64,000 nt of DNA, from contig JAFYMG010000010.1 in assembly GCA_017556705.1 (NCBI GenBank), forward strand, positions 124,001 to 188,000, given 5' to 3'. The stretch is from Paludibacteraceae bacterium (GTDB taxonomy: Bacteria > Bacteroidota > Bacteroidia > Bacteroidales > Paludibacteraceae). Below the pieces are notes generated by a model that had not been told where the DNA came from, did not search any database, and worked only from the letters and a program-made list of their open reading frames with translations. The number at the start of each line of letters is the position of its first letter. Within the stretch, counting starts at the first letter, position 1. Shown piece after piece: positions 36,670 through 45,377 of the stretch. A program made the translations under genes and the position numbers.

Positions 36670-36701
36670 CAAAGATACAAAAAAACAATGAATTATGCAA
36701 A
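36670..36701 (-). promoter_or_regulatory. Promoter of dnaN operon
   Basis: Minus strand TTTG (complement of 36698-36701), 20-base spacer, TATCTTTG (complement of 36670-36677), 66 bases before the dnaN ATG. The leader has a short inverted repeat (AGGAGTGTTTT ... AATACTCCT). Confidence 0.88.
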
Positions 36702-36705
36702 TAAA

Positions 36706-36737
36706 TTTGCACATTTTGTATATTTTTCATATCTTTG
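36706..36737 (+). promoter_or_regulatory. Promoter of murI
   Basis: TTTG (36706-36709), 20-base spacer, TATCTTTG (36730-36737). The -33 elements of this and the dnaN promoter form one inverted repeat, TGCAAATAAATTTGCA (36696-36711). Confidence 0.88.
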
Positions 36738-36776
36738 CGCTCAAAATTGCAAACTAGACGTACGTAAAACGTATAT

Positions 36777-37583
36777 ATGATAGGTATTTTTGATAGTGGT
36801 TACGGCGGATTAACCATTCTCAATAAGATTCGCCAAACTCTCCCTGAGTACAATTACCTTTACTTAGGAGACAATGCTCGTGCACCATATGGAACACGTT
36901 CATTTGACGTCATTTACGAATATACTCTTCAAGCCGTCAACTATCTTCATCAACAGGGATGTAACCTCATTATTTTGGCATGTAATACTGCTAGTGCAAA
37001 AGCTCTTCGCACCATTCAACAACGCAATATCAACCCTAATAAATTGCGCGTTTTGGGGGTTATTCGCCCCACTGTGGAAATGACTCCCTCGCGCACACAT
37101 ACGAAACACATAGGTGTGCTCGCCACTCCAGGAACCGTCGCTTCTGATAGTTATGTAATAGAACTACTCAAGCAGGATCCAGAACTAATCATCACACAAC
37201 AAGCATGTCCTATGTGGGTTCCTTTGATCGAAGCAGGAGAACATCTTAATGATGGCGCTAACTATTTTGTAGAAAAGTACTTAAACGAGCTTCTTGTACG
37301 CGACCCTAATATCGACACCATCATTCTCGGTTGTACCCATTACCCTCTACTTCTCCCTAAGATTGAAGAAATATTATTAAAAAAACAACCAAATATCTCT
37401 ATCATATCGCAAGGAGAGATCGTCGCAAATAGTTTACTAGATTATCTATATCGACATCCAGAGTTCAAACAGGAATTAGGTGGTAATTGTACATATCTAA
37501 CAACTGAGTCGGCCGATAAATTTACAGAGTCGGCATCTCTATTCTTATCAGAGAATATTCGAGCGCAACATATTGAATTATGA
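36777..37583 (+). CDS. murI: Glutamate racemase
   Basis: Makes D-glutamate for peptidoglycan from L-glutamate. 268 residues. The family motifs are clear: IGIFDSGYGGLTIL at the N-terminus, YLGDNARAPYG near residue 28, the first catalytic cysteine in LIILACNTASAKAL about residue 68, and the second in IILGCTHYPLLLP about residue 183. In many Bacteroidetes murI closes the bamA-ompH operon; here it is instead a separate transcription unit with its own promoter, followed after 33 bases by a CapA-like gene. Confidence 0.97.
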   Translation: MIGIFDSGYGGLTILNKIRQTLPEYNYLYLGDNARAPYGTRSFDVIYEYTLQAVNYLHQQGCNLIILACNTASAKALRTIQQRNINPNKLRVLGVIRPTVEMTPSRTHTKHIGVLATPGTVASDSYVIELLKQDPELIITQQACPMWVPLIEAGEHLNDGANYFVEKYLNELLVRDPNIDTIILGCTHYPLLLPKIEEILLKKQPNISIISQGEIVANSLLDYLYRHPEFKQELGGNCTYLTTESADKFTESASLFLSENIRAQHIEL

Positions 37584-37616
37584 CAAAGTAGCAACTATAC
37601 ACACCACCCTATTAGT

Positions 37617-38729
37617 ATGAAGACACTTCGGCCTATTTTCGTAACAATATCTTTGCTTATCTCTTTGGGCACATTAGCGCAAGGAGAACATTATTTTTCC
37701 TTGAAGGATTCTACACAGTCATTCGTGCGCCTGCTGTTCGCTGGAGATGCTATGCAGCACTCCACTCAATATAAATGGGCGTGGAATGGAAATGCGCGAC
37801 ACTATGACTACGAGCCCAATTTCCGCTACTTGCGTCCTCATTTAGCAACGGCAGATATTAATATCGTAAATTTTGAGACCACACTTTCAGGCAAACCTTA
37901 TAGCGGATATCCTAAATTTCGCACACCTGACGCGTTCTTCAACGAACTAGTAGATGCTGGTTTTCAAATATTTGCAATAGCCAATAACCATATTCTAGAT
38001 GGCGACAAGTCAGGTATGAAACGTACTATCGATAAACTATCGCCTTATCCTTATTTAGGAGCTTATCTTGACACCGCACAACGCAGCGAAAAATACCCAC
38101 TAATACTTCATATTGATGATATGAAGATTGCACTCTTCAATGCTACCTACGGAACTAATCAACTCACGCCAACATGGCCAACTTGTGTGAATTATATCGA
38201 AACCGAACAACTTGAAATAGATTTAGCTAAGAGTCTAAAAGACACCACAATAGACCTCCGAATTATGTATATCCATTGGGGGACAGAATACCAACTTAAG
38301 CACAACGCATACCAAGGAGGCGTAGGACAATGGATTGCCGATTTGGGTATAGATCTCATTATCGGAGGACACCCACATGTAGTGCAAGATTATGAGGTAC
38401 TCACTGCTGCCGATGGAAGACGCGTACCCATAATGTATTCATTAGGCAATCTCATTAGTAATCAACGTTGGGAAGACTCTAATGGTGGTATCATCACCAC
38501 AGTAGATATTGACCGCCAAACAAAAAAAATAGTAAAAGTTAACTACGTACCAATCTATGTACATAAGGGTAAACTACAGGGGGAACGCCACAACTACTAT
38601 TGCATCCCAACACCCGATTATCTAAACGGAAAACTATCGTTTACATTACCCAACGACAGCTTGGAACAAGATCTTCGTCTGTTCCATAACAACACCACAG
38701 TTCGTATTCCCGCTACACCAATAGAGTGA
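37617..38729 (+). CDS. CapA/PGA_cap-family metallophosphoesterase-like protein, exported
   Basis: A 370-residue protein of the bacterial capsule synthesis (PGA_cap, CapA/PgsA) family. A signal peptide (MKTLRPIFVTISLLISLGTLAQ) is followed by LLFAGDAMQHS, INIVNFETTLSG, FAIANNHILDGD and DLIIGGHPHVVQDYE. These are the D, E, N-H and H-x-H metal-site motifs of the calcineurin-like fold. Capsule synthesis is only the historical family name; Bacteroidetes members outside poly-glutamate loci have no proven role. Co-transcribed with murI, so a task at the cell wall or in the periplasm is a fair guess. Its stop codon directly abuts that of murG on the opposite strand with no base between. Confidence 0.88.
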   Translation: MKTLRPIFVTISLLISLGTLAQGEHYFSLKDSTQSFVRLLFAGDAMQHSTQYKWAWNGNARHYDYEPNFRYLRPHLATADINIVNFETTLSGKPYSGYPKFRTPDAFFNELVDAGFQIFAIANNHILDGDKSGMKRTIDKLSPYPYLGAYLDTAQRSEKYPLILHIDDMKIALFNATYGTNQLTPTWPTCVNYIETEQLEIDLAKSLKDTTIDLRIMYIHWGTEYQLKHNAYQGGVGQWIADLGIDLIIGGHPHVVQDYEVLTAADGRRVPIMYSLGNLISNQRWEDSNGGIITTVDIDRQTKKIVKVNYVPIYVHKGKLQGERHNYYCIPTPDYLNGKLSFTLPNDSLEQDLRLFHNNTTVRIPATPIE

Positions 38730-39836
38730 TTATCGCTTGGCTAATTTCATCACTTCTGCTGCGATAATACGAGCACTATCTGGCAATGCAAGAGTAAGGA
38801 TATTCTTGCGCAATGATTCTAGCCGTATATCATCTTGAATAAGTGGCAATGCAGTAGCAATCAACGATTCTTTCGCATCTACATCCTTCACCAATACCGC
38901 AGCATCCTTCTTCACCAATGCCATCGCATTATGAGTTTGGTGATCTTCTGCCACATTAGGCGAAGGAACCAAAATAGAAGGCTTGCCCAATAAACATAGT
39001 TCGGAGATAGAGGAGGCACCCGCACGAGATATCACCAAGTCTGCCAAAGCATATGCCAGAGGCATTTGGCTAACAAAGTCAATACAGATAATATTGTCAT
39101 GAGGCAGTACCTCTAGAGACTTTTTACAATCCGCAAAATAATTTTTGCCTGTTTGCCAGATGACTTGAATGCCACTCTCTACTAGTTCCTTGAGATGAGC
39201 AATAATACTTTGATTAATAGTCCCCGCACCCAAACTACCACCAATAATAAGCAACGTCTTTTGATCTGCAGTAAACTTCACACCAAACTCCTCATTAAAA
39301 TAGCAAAGTGCATCCTCTTTAGTTCCAGATGCCAGATTTTGACGTACTGGATTACCCGTGAGAATGATCTTATCCTTAGGGAAGAAGCGCTCCATACCCT
39401 CATACGCCACACAAATCTTTTTCGCATCATCTTTAAGAAGTTTGTTTGTCACACCTGCAAATCCGTTCTGCTCTTGAAGCAAAATAGGTACCCCCATTTT
39501 GGCAGCTACCTTCATCGCAGCACCGCTAGCATAGCCACCCACACCAACTCCCACATCAGGGCGAAAATCACGCACAATCTTACGGGCTTGACACATCGAA
39601 CGAATCAGATCAATTACCACGCGGATATTCTTCCATGGACGACTACGATCAAAACCCTTAACAGGCAGACCTATAATCTCATAGCCCGCTTGTGGTACGC
39701 GTTCCATTTCCATTCGTCCGAGCGCACCAACGAATAGGATTTCGCACTTAGGATCAACTTCGCGCAGGGCGTTCGCAATGCTTACGGCTGGAAAAATATG
39801 TCCTCCAGTCCCGCCTCCTGAGATAAGAAATTTCAT
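38730..39836 (-). CDS. murG: Undecaprenyldiphospho-muramoylpentapeptide beta-N-acetylglucosaminyltransferase
   Basis: Transfers GlcNAc to lipid I to make lipid II at the inner face of the membrane. 368 residues. Motifs: SGGGTGGHIFPA at the N-terminus (glycine-rich loop 1), GVGGYASGAAMKVA and the C-terminal domain GGSLGAGTIN with donor-site SRAGASSISELCLLGKPSILVPSPNVAEDHQ. Last gene of this division cluster; murC, ftsQ, ftsA and ftsZ, which usually follow in Bacteroidales, are missing, and the gene ends head-on against the CapA-like gene. The 93-base gap before it is larger than elsewhere in the cluster. Confidence 0.97.
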   Translation of the reverse strand: MKFLISGGGTGGHIFPAVSIANALREVDPKCEILFVGALGRMEMERVPQAGYEIIGLPVKGFDRSRPWKNIRVVIDLIRSMCQARKIVRDFRPDVGVGVGGYASGAAMKVAAKMGVPILLQEQNGFAGVTNKLLKDDAKKICVAYEGMERFFPKDKIILTGNPVRQNLASGTKEDALCYFNEEFGVKFTADQKTLLIIGGSLGAGTINQSIIAHLKELVESGIQVIWQTGKNYFADCKKSLEVLPHDNIICIDFVSQMPLAYALADLVISRAGASSISELCLLGKPSILVPSPNVAEDHQTHNAMALVKKDAAVLVKDVDAKESLIATALPLIQDDIRLESLRKNILTLALPDSARIIAAEVMKLAKR

Positions 39837-39929
39837 GGTCTTATATTCTATGAATGTTAATTAAATGTATCATTATCAAATATTACACACAGGTTGCGGA
39901 TTCCCATGGTAATCCTATGGTATAATTAA

Positions 39930-41189
39930 TTATTCGATATAGATTTCGGGAACATCCTCCTCACTAGCAGCCGTAGCCGATTGTTGGCGATCATGTAGTT
40001 CGTTTTGTTCGCGAGCCACACACATGATAATGCCAAAATACAAACTAGTTATCAGCACACTAGTACCTCCGCGGCTAATCATCGGAAGTGGTTGTCCCGT
40101 AACAGGTCCTATACCTACTGCCACCATCATACTCACTAAAGCTTGGCATGTAATCATCAATGCCAATCCCATGACCATCAACATAGCTGCATAGTCAGCA
40201 TACTTGCTACTACTCAAGCACGATCGAAAAAGAATAGCCAGGTATAACAACATCAAAAAGACAGCACCCACGATACCCGATTCCTCTACAATAATCGCAA
40301 AAATATAATCAGCAAAGGCCTGTGGTAGGAAATCACGTTCTTGACTATTGCCTGGCAACACCCCCACAGGCGATACACCACCACGTGCAATGGCCACTTT
40401 AGAAATAGTGCGTTGATAGTTGTCATCCGTGAGCTTAAACTCCTCATTTGGAGTCTTCCACTCTGCAATCATATCATCTATACGCCCTACCCAAGTAGTA
40501 GCACGTTTCATCACACCTTCTACCTTGCGATTAGGTTCGATATAGACTTTTTCAATGAAGAAATAACCAGCTACAAGCATCACCACAGCAATCAATAATG
40601 TTGTGCCCCAATATTTAATATGTACACGCGCTAAGAAAAAAAGTAGAAAAACTATTCCCCCCAACAACAACGCCGTGGACAGGTTACCCACAAGGATCAA
40701 ACTACAAACCAACACAGTCAAGGCTAGGACAATAAAGAAGTATTTCTTTTGATCTTGCGCTGTTTTAATTCGGCTAAGCAAGTCTCCCACAACCAATAGC
40801 AACGTCAGTTTAGCAAGCTCAGAAGGCTGAAAAACAATACCAAAGATCCTTAACCAACGTTTCGCGCCATTAACCTCCACGCCCATACTAGTGAATGTCA
40901 ACAACAAGAAAACAATCGATATACCCAAGCCTGCATAGCTAACAATACGTATAAGTTTACTAGGAAAGAACTGCAATATAAATGCCAATCCCACACCCGC
41001 TACGATAAACAGCATCTGCTCCATGATAGGACCGAGTGTGGAACTATCTTTTTCAAATGCGAGAGTACTGCTGGCAGAAAACAATGCCAAAATGGCAACA
41101 ATGATCAATACTGCAAACAACACCCAATATACTTTATCTACGTATGAGAGTTGTTGGCGAATTTTATTTTTGTAGTCGTTGATTGTCAT
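39930..41189 (-). CDS. ftsW: Lipid II polymerase FtsW (SEDS family)
   Basis: The septal peptidoglycan glycosyltransferase that works with FtsI. 419 residues with about ten transmembrane helices. The N-terminus is cytoplasmic (MTINDYKNKIRQQLSYVDKVYW), SEDS motifs include GAKRWLRIFGIVFQPSELAKL near residue 110, and the C-terminal GPVTGQPLPMISRGGTSVLITSLYFGI is the classic FtsW/RodA signature. Its place between murD and murG favours FtsW over RodA. The 22-base gap to murD holds a TTTAGTGTTTAATG spacer of the type described at 12336 and 14960. Confidence 0.96.
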   Translation of the reverse strand: MTINDYKNKIRQQLSYVDKVYWVLFAVLIIVAILALFSASSTLAFEKDSSTLGPIMEQMLFIVAGVGLAFILQFFPSKLIRIVSYAGLGISIVFLLLTFTSMGVEVNGAKRWLRIFGIVFQPSELAKLTLLLVVGDLLSRIKTAQDQKKYFFIVLALTVLVCSLILVGNLSTALLLGGIVFLLFFLARVHIKYWGTTLLIAVVMLVAGYFFIEKVYIEPNRKVEGVMKRATTWVGRIDDMIAEWKTPNEEFKLTDDNYQRTISKVAIARGGVSPVGVLPGNSQERDFLPQAFADYIFAIIVEESGIVGAVFLMLLYLAILFRSCLSSSKYADYAAMLMVMGLALMITCQALVSMMVAVGIGPVTGQPLPMISRGGTSVLITSLYFGIIMCVAREQNELHDRQQSATAASEEDVPEIYIE

Positions 41190-41211
41190 AATTTTGTTTA
41201 GTGTTTAATGT

Positions 41212-42546
41212 TTAAAGAGAGCGTACTGCTTTTGCAAATTGCTCGCCACGATCCTCATAGTTCTTAAATAAGTCAAAACTTGCACAACAAGGCGAAAGCA
41301 ACACAGTATCTCCTTCATTAGCAGATTGATAAGCAGCCTGAACCGCATCTTGCAAACGATTGGTAGAGATATATTTCACACCCATTGGTTCAAAGTGCTG
41401 AATAAGCTTACCATTATCCTTGCCCATAAAGATAAGTGTATGACATTTCTCAAGAACTAACTGGTCAATCTCGCTATAATCATTTCCTTTATCTGTTCCA
41501 CCAAGAATGAGTACAGTAGGCGTAGTCATACTATCCAACGCGTACCAACAGGAGTTGACGTTAGTTGCCTTAGAATCATTCACATAACGCACGCCTTTCA
41601 CTGTTGCCACATATTGCAGGCGATGATCTACACCAGTAAACTGCTGCAGACTCTCGCGAATCACATCATTGTGAATATTCAAGATTTGTGCTGCCAAACC
41701 CGCAGCCATTGAGTTGAGTTGATTATGCTTACCCTTGAGACTAAGTTCATCAAGCGATACACGCAGAGGTGCTACCTCTGGTCGGGTCGCCACTACAAGA
41801 TGACTGCCATCGGTATATGCAACATTCTGCTCATTGCTACCAAATGGATAAAGGGTGGCCTGAGGCCGAATACGTGCAATCTCGCGGTTAATAACAGGAT
41901 CTTCACTCCAATAAATAAAGGCATCCTTGCTAGTTTGGTTACGCGTAATGCGGAACTTGGCATCAACATAGTTCTGAAACTGATAGTCATAGCGATCCAA
42001 GTGATCGGGCGTGATATTAAGCAAAATGGCAATGTCAGCACGGAAATCATAACAGTTGTCAAGTTGAAACGACGAAAGTTCAATCACATAATACGCATGA
42101 TCCTCTTGTGCCACTTGCAACGCCAACGAGTTACCAATATTACCAGCCAATCCCACATCCAATCCCGCGCGACGGAGCATGTCGAAAATCAGCGAAGTAG
42201 TGGTAGTCTTGCCGTTGGAACCTGTAATACAAATCATTTTCGCATGGGTGTAACGCGCAGCAAACTCAATCTCCGAGAGGATAGGAGTGCCTTGCTTGAT
42301 GAGTTGCCTCACCAAAGGAGCTGTCAATGGAATACCTGGCGACTTAATTACTTCATCGGCATCAAGGATTAGCTCAGGAGTGTGTTTGCCAGACTCCCAC
42401 GCAATGTGATGCTGATCAAGCAGGGCCTGATACATAGGAGCAATTTCTCCCATATCGCTCACGAAGACATCTATACCTCTGCTCTTCGCCAGTATGGCCG
42501 CTCCTGTACCAGATTCGCCTGCGCCTAAAACAACAATTTTCTTCAT
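41212..42546 (-). CDS. murD: UDP-N-acetylmuramoylalanine--D-glutamate ligase
   Basis: Adds D-glutamate to UDP-MurNAc-L-Ala. 444 residues. The N-terminal Rossmann domain starts KKIVVLGAGESGTGAAILA, the ATP loop is CITGSNGKTTTTSLI (residues about 109-123), followed by LNITPDHLDRYD and the C-terminal VNDSKATNVNSCWYALDSM. In this window D-glutamate is supplied by murI 4 kb away on the other strand. Gap to mraY 8 bases, to ftsW 22 bases. Confidence 0.97.
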   Translation of the reverse strand: MKKIVVLGAGESGTGAAILAKSRGIDVFVSDMGEIAPMYQALLDQHHIAWESGKHTPELILDADEVIKSPGIPLTAPLVRQLIKQGTPILSEIEFAARYTHAKMICITGSNGKTTTTSLIFDMLRRAGLDVGLAGNIGNSLALQVAQEDHAYYVIELSSFQLDNCYDFRADIAILLNITPDHLDRYDYQFQNYVDAKFRITRNQTSKDAFIYWSEDPVINREIARIRPQATLYPFGSNEQNVAYTDGSHLVVATRPEVAPLRVSLDELSLKGKHNQLNSMAAGLAAQILNIHNDVIRESLQQFTGVDHRLQYVATVKGVRYVNDSKATNVNSCWYALDSMTTPTVLILGGTDKGNDYSEIDQLVLEKCHTLIFMGKDNGKLIQHFEPMGVKYISTNRLQDAVQAAYQSANEGDTVLLSPCCASFDLFKNYEDRGEQFAKAVRSL

Positions 42547-42554
42547 AAGTTAGG

Positions 42555-43826
42555 TTATCGTATCTTTAATGTTAATATAGCAAATGCAGCCAAGATCAAT
42601 GTTACAATACAAAAACGAAGCACTATCTTGTTCTCGTGCAACAACGATCCTTTGCCCTTGAATAGGACCTTGCAAGTTGGATCATTACGCAACACCTGAT
42701 CCATAGATGTACGGTAGTGATCATGCAATGGCGTACGCTTCCACACGCGCAAACGCATACCCTTCTTCTTTGCAAACTTATATATCTGTGTTTGAAGAAT
42801 TACGCTCACACTCTCCATAAGGAAAATACCACACAAGATAGGCAACAACAACTCCTTGTGAATAATCACAGCGCACACGCCAATGATGCCACCAATAGTC
42901 AGACTACCCGTGTCGCCCATAAATACCTGTGCAGGAAAACCATTCCACCACAAGAAACCTATCAGCGCACCCACAAACGCAGCCATAAATACCACAAGCT
43001 CCTCACTACCAGGTATATACATCACATCAAAATAGTCCGCAAACACCACGTTGCCGCTGACATAAGCCAGTACAATCAACGCGATTCCTATTATCGCTGA
43101 GTTGCCCGCACACATACCATCCATACCATCGTTGAGATTAGCTCCGTTGCTCACCGCGGACACCACAAGAATAGTGAGAATAACAAAGAAGATCCATCCC
43201 GCCTTGTATTTAGTCGTCTCTCCCATAAACGAGAACATATCTGCATAGTTAAAATTATGCTCCTTCACAAACGGAATGGTAGTACGCGTGGACTTCACCT
43301 CTGGCGACTTTTCAAAAACAGTAATATTATTTTCAATATGCGATGTAACACGCTCATTCATCACGGCGTCTGGACTATAACGCAGTGTAAGTCCTACGAT
43401 CAAGCCCAGAGTGATTTGACCTGCAATCTTAATCCAACCATTCAAGCCATCTTTGTTACCTCGAAAAGTCTTAATATAGTCATCGGCGAAGCCCAAAGCA
43501 CCCAAAATAAGAGTAGTAATGAGCATAAGAATTAGGTACACGTTGCTCAGTTTACCCATCAACAGACATGGAATCAACATGGCAGCAATAATCACCACAC
43601 CTCCCATCGTTGGTACGCCTTTCTTAGCCACATTAAATGGGTCTATCTTCTCATCACGCTGAGTCTCAGAGATATTCTTACGGCGCAACAAATCAATAAA
43701 CCATTTGCCTACCCAAATACTAATGCACAGACCCATCACACCTGCTACAATAGCACGAAACGAGATATAACTCATCAATCGTGCACCTGGCACATTGCCT
43801 AAAAAACTAAACAACTCGTATAACAT
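42555..43826 (-). CDS. mraY: Phospho-N-acetylmuramoyl-pentapeptide transferase
   Basis: Transfers phospho-MurNAc-pentapeptide to undecaprenyl phosphate, giving lipid I. 423 residues, with ten or so transmembrane helices; the Bacteroidetes form is longer than the 360-residue E. coli enzyme because of an inserted loop (about residues 155-210). Catalytic motifs are KKGVPTMGGVVI, LGFADDYIK, the N-L-D/N-D-G-x-D-G motif as NGANLNDGMDGM near residue 240, and MGDTGSLTIGGIIG. Separated from murE by 53 bases that hold one palindromic element. Confidence 0.97.
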   Translation of the reverse strand: MLYELFSFLGNVPGARLMSYISFRAIVAGVMGLCISIWVGKWFIDLLRRKNISETQRDEKIDPFNVAKKGVPTMGGVVIIAAMLIPCLLMGKLSNVYLILMLITTLILGALGFADDYIKTFRGNKDGLNGWIKIAGQITLGLIVGLTLRYSPDAVMNERVTSHIENNITVFEKSPEVKSTRTTIPFVKEHNFNYADMFSFMGETTKYKAGWIFFVILTILVVSAVSNGANLNDGMDGMCAGNSAIIGIALIVLAYVSGNVVFADYFDVMYIPGSEELVVFMAAFVGALIGFLWWNGFPAQVFMGDTGSLTIGGIIGVCAVIIHKELLLPILCGIFLMESVSVILQTQIYKFAKKKGMRLRVWKRTPLHDHYRTSMDQVLRNDPTCKVLFKGKGSLLHENKIVLRFCIVTLILAAFAILTLKIR

Positions 43827-43841
43827 AATTCTAGCCTTTAA

Positions 43842-43880
43842 ACTCTAAACTGTAGCCAGCCAAGCTGGCGTCCTCTAAAC
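43842..43880. repeat. Palindromic element copy between murE and mraY
   Basis: Left flank ACTCTAAACTGTAG, stem-loop CCAGC-CAA-GCTGG (43856-43868), right box CGTCC, then TCTAAAC. The bases right after it (CTA, 43880-43882) are the complement of the murE TAG stop codon. Confidence 0.85.
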
Positions 43881-45364
43881 TACAAACACTCTTTTACCAC
43901 TTCATGGTCATCAAAATGGTGTTTTACACCCTTGATAATCTGATAATCTTCATGCCCTTTTCCAGCCACCAAAATCACATCACCTTGACGCGCCAAAGTA
44001 CAGGCCGTTTTAATAGCAGACGCACGATCTTCAATAATCAACACACGGCGCAACTCTTCTTCGGTAAGTCCAGCTGCCATATCTTGCAGAATAGCATATG
44101 GCTCCTCATCACGAGGATTATCCGATGTCAAAATCAATTGAGTACTAAGTTGATATGCACTCTTTGCCATGATTGGACGTTTGCCCTTATCGCGATTGCC
44201 TCCACAGCCTACCACAGTTATTACCTGTGCGGGGGATGACTGCTTACCCGCGTTCGAAGCCACTATCTCATTTATGGTCTTCAACACATTCTCCACCGCA
44301 TCTGGCGTATGTGCATAATCAATCACCGCGGTCCAACCTTTAGGCGAATGAATAGTCTCAAAACGACCATTTACAGGTTGCAAACCACTCAATATTCGCA
44401 GCACCTCCATCGCATCTTCACCCAAAGCCACAGCTGCACCGTAGATAAGCAACAAGTTACTAACGTTGAAGCGACCTACCAATGGCACAAACACCTCCGT
44501 ATTCACTGCACCCAACATGCTCTGCACGCGCAATAGCATACCATCAAACCCCTCTTCCAATATCTTCCCACGAAAATCCGCCATGCTGTGAGTGGAATAG
44601 GTCAATACACGACCACGACAATTCTGTGTCATCACCAAACCATTGCGATCATCCATATTAGTAATCGCAAATGCCTCTTTGCCCAATCGATCGAACAATA
44701 TCTTCTTCGTATCGCGGTAGTTATCAAACGTCTTGTGATAATCCAAGTGGTCACGTGTCAAATTCGTGAACAACGCCCCCGCATATTCCAAACCTGCCAC
44801 ACGTTCTTGGGCAATAGCGTGACTGCTCACTTCCATAAACGCATACGTACATCCGCTCTCCACCATCTTAGCCAATAAGGCATTCAGTTCCAATGCATTG
44901 GGTGTTGTATGGGTAGCTGCCACAGCCTCATCATTCACGTAGTTCACAACAGTAGAAAGCAAACCTGCCTTGTAGCCCAGCGACTTAAAGAGTTTATAGA
45001 GCAACGTAGCTGTCGTAGTCTTGCCATTAGTGCCCGTCACGCCCACTAATTTCAGTTTCTTGCTGGGCTCACCATACCAATAGTGCGCCATCTTACCCAA
45101 TGCCTCATCGCTATTCTTCACCAAGATATAGCACACACCATCCTCACGAATATATTCCTCCTTCTCCAGCACCACTGCCACAGCACCTTTCCCCACACAC
45201 TGCTCAATATACGCATGCCCATCAGCAGCAGTCCCCACTTGGGCAACAAACAAACAACCAGCTCCTACACGACGAGAATCAAACTGAATATCAATCACTT
45301 CCACATCAGTTCCACCTACTACTCGCAACACATCTATACTCTTGATCAGCTCACGAACTTTCAT
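43880..45364 (-). CDS. murE: UDP-N-acetylmuramoyl-tripeptide synthetase (third residue ligase)
   Basis: Adds the third stem residue (meso-diaminopimelate in Gram-negative relatives) to UDP-MurNAc-L-Ala-D-Glu. 494 residues. Motifs: FDSRRVGAGCLFVAQVG in the N-terminal domain, VGVTGTNGKTTTATLL for ATP (about residues 107-122), YAFMEVSSHAIAQERV, and the C-terminal TSDNPRDEEPYAIL. The last is the D-N-P-R motif that marks diaminopimelate-adding enzymes rather than lysine-adding ones. The TAG stop lies at the edge of a palindromic element. Gap to ftsI 13 bases. Confidence 0.97.
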   Translation of the reverse strand: MKVRELIKSIDVLRVVGGTDVEVIDIQFDSRRVGAGCLFVAQVGTAADGHAYIEQCVGKGAVAVVLEKEEYIREDGVCYILVKNSDEALGKMAHYWYGEPSKKLKLVGVTGTNGKTTTATLLYKLFKSLGYKAGLLSTVVNYVNDEAVAATHTTPNALELNALLAKMVESGCTYAFMEVSSHAIAQERVAGLEYAGALFTNLTRDHLDYHKTFDNYRDTKKILFDRLGKEAFAITNMDDRNGLVMTQNCRGRVLTYSTHSMADFRGKILEEGFDGMLLRVQSMLGAVNTEVFVPLVGRFNVSNLLLIYGAAVALGEDAMEVLRILSGLQPVNGRFETIHSPKGWTAVIDYAHTPDAVENVLKTINEIVASNAGKQSSPAQVITVVGCGGNRDKGKRPIMAKSAYQLSTQLILTSDNPRDEEPYAILQDMAAGLTEEELRRVLIIEDRASAIKTACTLARQGDVILVAGKGHEDYQIIKGVKHHFDDHEVVKECL

Positions 45365-45377
45365 TTTTACTAATTGT

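Noticed and set aside
38700..38740. Terminator between the CapA-like gene and murG
   Set aside because: No stem with a T tract could be found around the abutting stop codons.
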